From contig NZ_QOLA01000036.1 of NCBI RefSeq assembly GCF_003324565.1, forward strand, positions 1-43,517: a stretch of DNA of 43,517 bases, written 5' to 3'. The position numbers and the translations under genes were made by a program. The notes under the pieces were generated by a model. The model did not search any database. It had not been told where the DNA came from and saw only the letters and a list, made by a program, of their open reading frames with translations. Of the stretch, positions 40,353 to 43,517 are shown in pieces. Numbering within the stretch: position 1 is the first letter of the stretch; each line of letters begins with the position of its first letter. Source of the DNA: Streptomyces sp. SDr-06. GTDB lineage: Bacteria; Actinomycetota; Actinomycetes; Streptomycetales; Streptomycetaceae.

Positions 40353-40985
40353 CTAGCCCGCCCGCCGTTGCTCGGGCGGGGGCACCGGGCGGCGGCGTGG
40401 CGGGAAGACCTCGGAGGGCTTCGGTACGGGGCGCTCGGGTGCGGGCCGGACGGGCCCCGGGCGGCCCGGACCGGCCCCCTCGTCCTTCTCGGCGGCCTTG
40501 TCCTTGTCCTTGCCCCCGGCCTCACCCGCGCCCCCGCCGATCAGCGTCAGGAGCCGGGTGCGCTGCCCCGGAGCGGTGACCGTGCGGCCCGCCAGGCGGG
40601 CTCGCACCGACCGCTCGGCGATCCGGCGGCAGCGCTCCAGGAGGGCCGCGCAGACCGGGTCCGAGCGCAGCGCGCGCAGGGCGGCCAGGTCGTCCGGCCC
40701 GGGGTCGTAGCCGGCCGCCAGGGCGTCCTGGAGCAGCTCGGTGTAGCCGGGCAGGGAGCCGGGGAGGGCGTCACGGTAACGGGCGAGGTCGGCGAGGAGG
40801 AAGGCGCGCAGCCGGCCCGCCTCGCGGACGGCCTCGTCCACGGAGTCGGCCAGTCGCAGACAGTCCTGGATGTCCTCGTCCTGGGCGGCGGTGGGGTGCA
40901 GGGCGATGGCGAGGGCGCGTCGGAGCACACGCAGCTCGTCCGCACCGAACGCCATGCCGCCTCGGGATCCGTATGGCGTGGGCAT
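40353..40985 (-). CDS. Conserved helical protein with a Pro-rich C-terminus
   Basis: 210 residues. Residues ~8-130 are mostly helical (ELRVLRRALAIALHPTAAQDEDIQDCLRLADSVDEAVREAGRLRAFLLADLARYRDALPG). The region from ~150 is Lys/Glu then Pro-rich (KDKDKAAEKDEGAGPG). No signal or membrane helix. I do not recognise a named family. ATG 40985 is chosen; AGGA lies about 10 bases upstream. The stop is 14 bases before the start of the 57-residue membrane protein, so co-transcription is likely. The leader just upstream (41005-41035) is AT-rich and probably carries the promoter. Confidence 0.78.
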   Translation of the reverse strand: MPTPYGSRGGMAFGADELRVLRRALAIALHPTAAQDEDIQDCLRLADSVDEAVREAGRLRAFLLADLARYRDALPGSLPGYTELLQDALAAGYDPGPDDLAALRALRSDPVCAALLERCRRIAERSVRARLAGRTVTAPGQRTRLLTLIGGGAGEAGGKDKDKAAEKDEGAGPGRPGPVRPAPERPVPKPSEVFPPRRRPVPPPEQRRAG

Positions 40986-41078
40986 GCGGTGACGATACGT
41001 CCTAAATGGACAAAATCGTGTTAATGAGGGCATGCCGGGCGCGTTGTCGGGGTGGGCCCCCGGCGCCCGGCCGCCTCC

Positions 41079-41885
41079 TCAGGAGCGCGAGACGTTGCGC
41101 TCGTACACGAGACGCAGGCCGATCAGGGTCAGCCACGGCTCGTGCTCGTCGATCTCCTCGGCCTCGCCGAGCACCATCGGGGCGAGGCCGCCGGTGGCGA
41201 TGACCGTGACGTCGTGCGGGTCGCCGTCGGGGCCGACCAGCTCGCGCTTCATGCGCTTGACGACGCCGTCGACCTGCCCGGCGAACCCGTACACGATGCC
41301 CGCCTGCATGGCCTCGACGGTGTTCTTGCCGATCACCGAGCGGGGCCGGGCCACCTCGATCTTGCGGAGCTGGGCGCCCCTGATGCCGAGCGCGTCCACG
41401 GAGATCTCGATGCCGGGGGCGATCACGCCGCCCACGTACTCGCCGCGCGCGCTGACCGCGTCGAACGTGGTGCCGGTGCCGAAGTCGACCACGATCGCCG
41501 GGCCTCCGTAGAGCTCGACCGCGGCGATCGAGTTGACGATCCGGTCGGCGCCGACCTCCTTCGGGTTGTCGGTCAGGACCGGCACGCCCGTCTTGATGCC
41601 GGGCTCCACCAGGATCGCGGGGACGTCGCCGTAGTAGCGGCGGGTCACCTCGCGCAGCTCGTGCAGCACGGACGGGACGGTCGCGCAGATCGCGATGCCC
41701 TCGATGCCGTCGCCGAGCTCCGCGCCGAGCATCGGGTGGGTGCCCATCAGGCCGTTGAGCAGCACGGCCAGCTCGTCCGCGGTGCGGCGGGCGTCGGTGG
41801 AGATCCGCCAGTGCTCGACGACCTCCTCGCCGTCGAACAGGCCGAGGACGGTGTGGGTGTTGCCGACGTCGATGGTGAGCAGCAT
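41079..41885 (-). CDS. coaX: Type III pantothenate kinase
   Basis: 268 residues. CoaX phosphorylates pantothenate with ATP, the first step of coenzyme A synthesis. Phosphate motifs are DVGNTHTVLGLF (Asp6) and VDFGTGTTFDAVS, and the family motifs PKEVGADRIVN and GGVIAPGIEIS are present. The length is normal. The ATG overlaps the nadC stop by one base (TGATG), giving a coupled nadB-nadC-coaX unit, the common actinobacterial arrangement. Confidence 0.96.
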   Translation of the reverse strand: MLLTIDVGNTHTVLGLFDGEEVVEHWRISTDARRTADELAVLLNGLMGTHPMLGAELGDGIEGIAICATVPSVLHELREVTRRYYGDVPAILVEPGIKTGVPVLTDNPKEVGADRIVNSIAAVELYGGPAIVVDFGTGTTFDAVSARGEYVGGVIAPGIEISVDALGIRGAQLRKIEVARPRSVIGKNTVEAMQAGIVYGFAGQVDGVVKRMKRELVGPDGDPHDVTVIATGGLAPMVLGEAEEIDEHEPWLTLIGLRLVYERNVSRS

Positions 41886-42910
41886 CAGGCCGCGCCCTCT
41901 CGCCCGGCCTCGCGCAGGTCCAGGCCGATGTCCAGGATCGGCGAGGAGTGGGTGAGGGCGCCCACCGCCAGGTAGTCGACGCCCGTGGCGGCGTACTCGG
42001 CGGCGTTGGCCAGGGTCAGTCGGCCCGAGGACTCCAGCATCGCCCGGCCCGCGACCAGGGCGACCGCCTCGGCGGTCTGGGCCGGGGTGAAGTTGTCCAG
42101 CAGGATCAGGTCGGCCCCGGCGTCCAGCACCTCGGTGACCTGGGCCAGGGTGTCGACCTCGACCTCGATGGGCAGGTCCGGGAAGCGGTCGCGCACGGCC
42201 TTGAAGGCCTCGGCGACGCCGCCCGCGGCGACCACGTGGTTGTCCTTGACCAGCGCCGCGTCCGACAGGGACATGCGGTGGTTGACGCCGCCGCCGCAGC
42301 GGACCGCGTACTTCTCCAGGGCGCGCAGGCCCGGGGTGGTCTTGCGGGTGTCGCGGACCTTGGCGCCGGTGCCTTCCAGGGCGTCGGCCCAGGCGCGGGT
42401 GGCGGTCGCGATGCCGGACAGGCGGCACAGCAGGTTGAGCGCGCTGCGCTCGCCGGTCAGCAGGTCGCGGGTGCGGGTCGTGACGCTGAGGAGCTTCTGC
42501 CCGGCCTCCACGCGGTCGCCGTCCGCGACGTGCCGCTCGACCTCGAACTCCTCGGTGCAGACGATCGACAGGATCGCCTCGGCGACCCGCAGGCCCGCGA
42601 CCGTACCGGCCTCGCGGGCGGTGAAGTCGCCGGTGGCGACGGCGTCCTGGGGGACGGTGGCCGCCGACGTCACGTCGACGCCGCCGTCCAGGTCCTCCTC
42701 GATGGCGAGGTGGGCGATGTCCTCGACCTGGACCGGGTCCAGGCCGGACTCGGCGAGCAGCGCGGCGAGCGCGGGGTCGAGCCCGCACTCGTACACCTCC
42801 TCGCCGCCGCAGCCGCAGTCGTCGCCGCAGCCGCCGCCCTGGACGGGCGCACCGATCTGGATCAGGGGGACGTCCACCGGCTGGGGACGGAGTTCCTCGG
42901 GCGTGCTCAC
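41885..42910 (-). CDS. nadC: Nicotinate-nucleotide pyrophosphorylase (quinolinate phosphoribosyltransferase)
   Basis: 341 residues. NadC converts quinolinate and PRPP to nicotinate mononucleotide in NAD synthesis. Family motifs include TGERSALNLLCRLSGIATATR, RDTRKTTPGLRALEKYAVRCGGG, HRMSLSDAALVKDNHV and EVEVDTLAQV. An extra N-terminal segment holds a cysteine-rich stretch, GGGCGDDCGCGGEEVYECG (Cys28, 32, 34, 42), before the core. GTG 42910 lies two bases after the nadB stop, with GGAG in the nadB end. Confidence 0.95.
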   Translation of the reverse strand: MSTPEELRPQPVDVPLIQIGAPVQGGGCGDDCGCGGEEVYECGLDPALAALLAESGLDPVQVEDIAHLAIEEDLDGGVDVTSAATVPQDAVATGDFTAREAGTVAGLRVAEAILSIVCTEEFEVERHVADGDRVEAGQKLLSVTTRTRDLLTGERSALNLLCRLSGIATATRAWADALEGTGAKVRDTRKTTPGLRALEKYAVRCGGGVNHRMSLSDAALVKDNHVVAAGGVAEAFKAVRDRFPDLPIEVEVDTLAQVTEVLDAGADLILLDNFTPAQTAEAVALVAGRAMLESSGRLTLANAAEYAATGVDYLAVGALTHSSPILDIGLDLREAGREGAA

Positions 42911-42912
42911 GG

Positions 42913-43517
42913 TTACGGCTCCAGGGGGGTGGCGGCGACGGTCGGGGGGAAGGTGGCGCTTGCGGTGGGACGGATGTCCAGCGACCGCTCGGGGGTGACG
43001 CGGACGACGAGGTGGCGCTGCCAGGCCGCGTCGTCGCGGTCCGGCCGGTCCTCGCGCCAGTGGCAGCCGCGGGTCTCCTCGCGGGCGGCGGCCGCGGCGA
43101 CCAGGACGCGGGCGACGAGCAGCAGGTTGGTGGTCTCCCACGCCTCGACGCCCGGCACGGCGGCCTTGTGCTCGTCGGCGCGGATCGCCTCCAGGCGGGC
43201 GGCCGCCCCGGCGAGGCTCTCGGCGGAGCGCAGCACCCCGGCGCCGTTGGTCATGATCCGCTGGATCTGGATGCGGGCGCCCGGGTCGAGCAGCGGCACG
43301 GGCCCGCCGTCCGGCTCGGCGTCAACGGCCTTGTCCGGTACGGGAGTTGAGGATGCGGGAGTGAGACGCTCAGCCGCACCGGAGCCGCCGCCCGCGATGT
43401 CAGCGGCGATGTTCTCCGCGAAGACCAGGCCTTCGAGGAGGGAGTTGGAGGCGAGGCGGTTGGCGCCGTGGACGCCGGTGCAGGCGGCCTCGCCGCAGGC
43501 GTAGAGGCCGGGCACGG
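42913..43517 (-). CDS. nadB: L-aspartate oxidase, C-terminal part (truncated by window end)
   Basis: About 200 residues of the C-terminal half are present. PGLYACGEAACTGVHGANRLASNSLLEGLVFAE is the conserved FAD-binding end of L-aspartate oxidase (succinate dehydrogenase/fumarate reductase flavoprotein family). The helical C-terminal domain follows (ARIQIQRIMTNGAGVLR to LLVARVLVAAAAAREETRGCHWREDRP). NadB oxidises aspartate to iminoaspartate, the first step of quinolinate formation. The N-terminus lies beyond base 43517. An insert of Pro/Ala-rich residues (RLTPASSTPVPDKAVDAEPDG) precedes the helical domain. Confidence 0.93.
   Translation of the reverse strand, partial: VPGLYACGEAACTGVHGANRLASNSLLEGLVFAENIAADIAGGGSGAAERLTPASSTPVPDKAVDAEPDGGPVPLLDPGARIQIQRIMTNGAGVLRSAESLAGAAARLEAIRADEHKAAVPGVEAWETTNLLLVARVLVAAAAAREETRGCHWREDRPDRDDAAWQRHLVVRVTPERSLDIRPTASATFPPTVAATPLEP

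Overview
The window is high-GC DNA with strong GC bias at third codon positions, frequent GTG starts, several likely leaderless genes and the gene order of a Streptomyces core chromosome. Diagnostic markers are ClpC next to Lsr2, a sigE-cseA-cseB-cseC operon, radA followed by disA, and a nadB-nadC-coaX cluster. I infer Streptomyces or a very close relative. Nearly all genes look chromosomal and vertically inherited; I see no insertion sequences, phage genes, tRNAs or CRISPR arrays.

Layout, left to right. 1-360: promoter and leader of an rRNA operon reading leftwards out of the window. 477-5.9 kb: a small secreted or membrane protein, proC, a two-gene ABC exporter with a promoter and operator at its start, a SAM methyltransferase, a membrane protein, a TetR regulator and an SH3-like protein. 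6.1-13.1 kb: a membrane Ser/Thr kinase with a PQQ-type beta-propeller, ilvD, a TetR/sugar-isomerase pair and a Ppx/GppA phosphatase; the 10.4-10.7 kb gap holds five tandem 57-58 bp repeats. 13.2-21.6 kb: a cysteine-rich protein, a one-piece sigma/anti-sigma/extracellular protein with a tiny coupled upstream ORF, radA, disA, a secreted Gly/Ser-linker protein, a PAP2 phosphatase and mutY. 21.8-25.2 kb: the sigE-cseABC envelope-stress operon. 25.2-30.3 kb: an LtrA membrane protein, an 0.8 kb gene-free repeat field, an MFS exporter divergent from its likely TetR repressor with two near-identical operators, and a secreted M23 peptidase behind a structured leader that may be a c-di-AMP (ydaO) riboswitch. 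30.6-34.9 kb: an EF-G-binding (FBP-type) protein diverging from the most interesting locus, a Trypco2 small protein translationally coupled to a 1077-residue trypsin-NACHT-LRR protein. 35.0-43.5 kb: clpC with terminator and a ClgR-type operator, a primase-like hypothetical, lsr2, an ArgA-type acetyltransferase, a BlaI-type regulator, two hypotheticals, coaX, nadC and the 3' part of nadB.

How the genes fit together. Much of the window concerns the cell envelope: SigE/CseABC senses wall damage, the M23 peptidase remodels peptidoglycan, and DisA makes c-di-AMP, which may act through the M23 leader. A second theme is co-factor and amino-acid metabolism (proC, ilvD, argA, nadB, nadC, coaX). A third is genome upkeep and protein quality (radA, mutY, lsr2, clpC). 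The Trypco2/trypsin-NACHT-LRR pair has the architecture of bacterial NLR-like conflict systems and is the best candidate for a defence or regulated-proteolysis module. No function has been tested here; all assignments rest on motifs, lengths and gene order read from the sequence.
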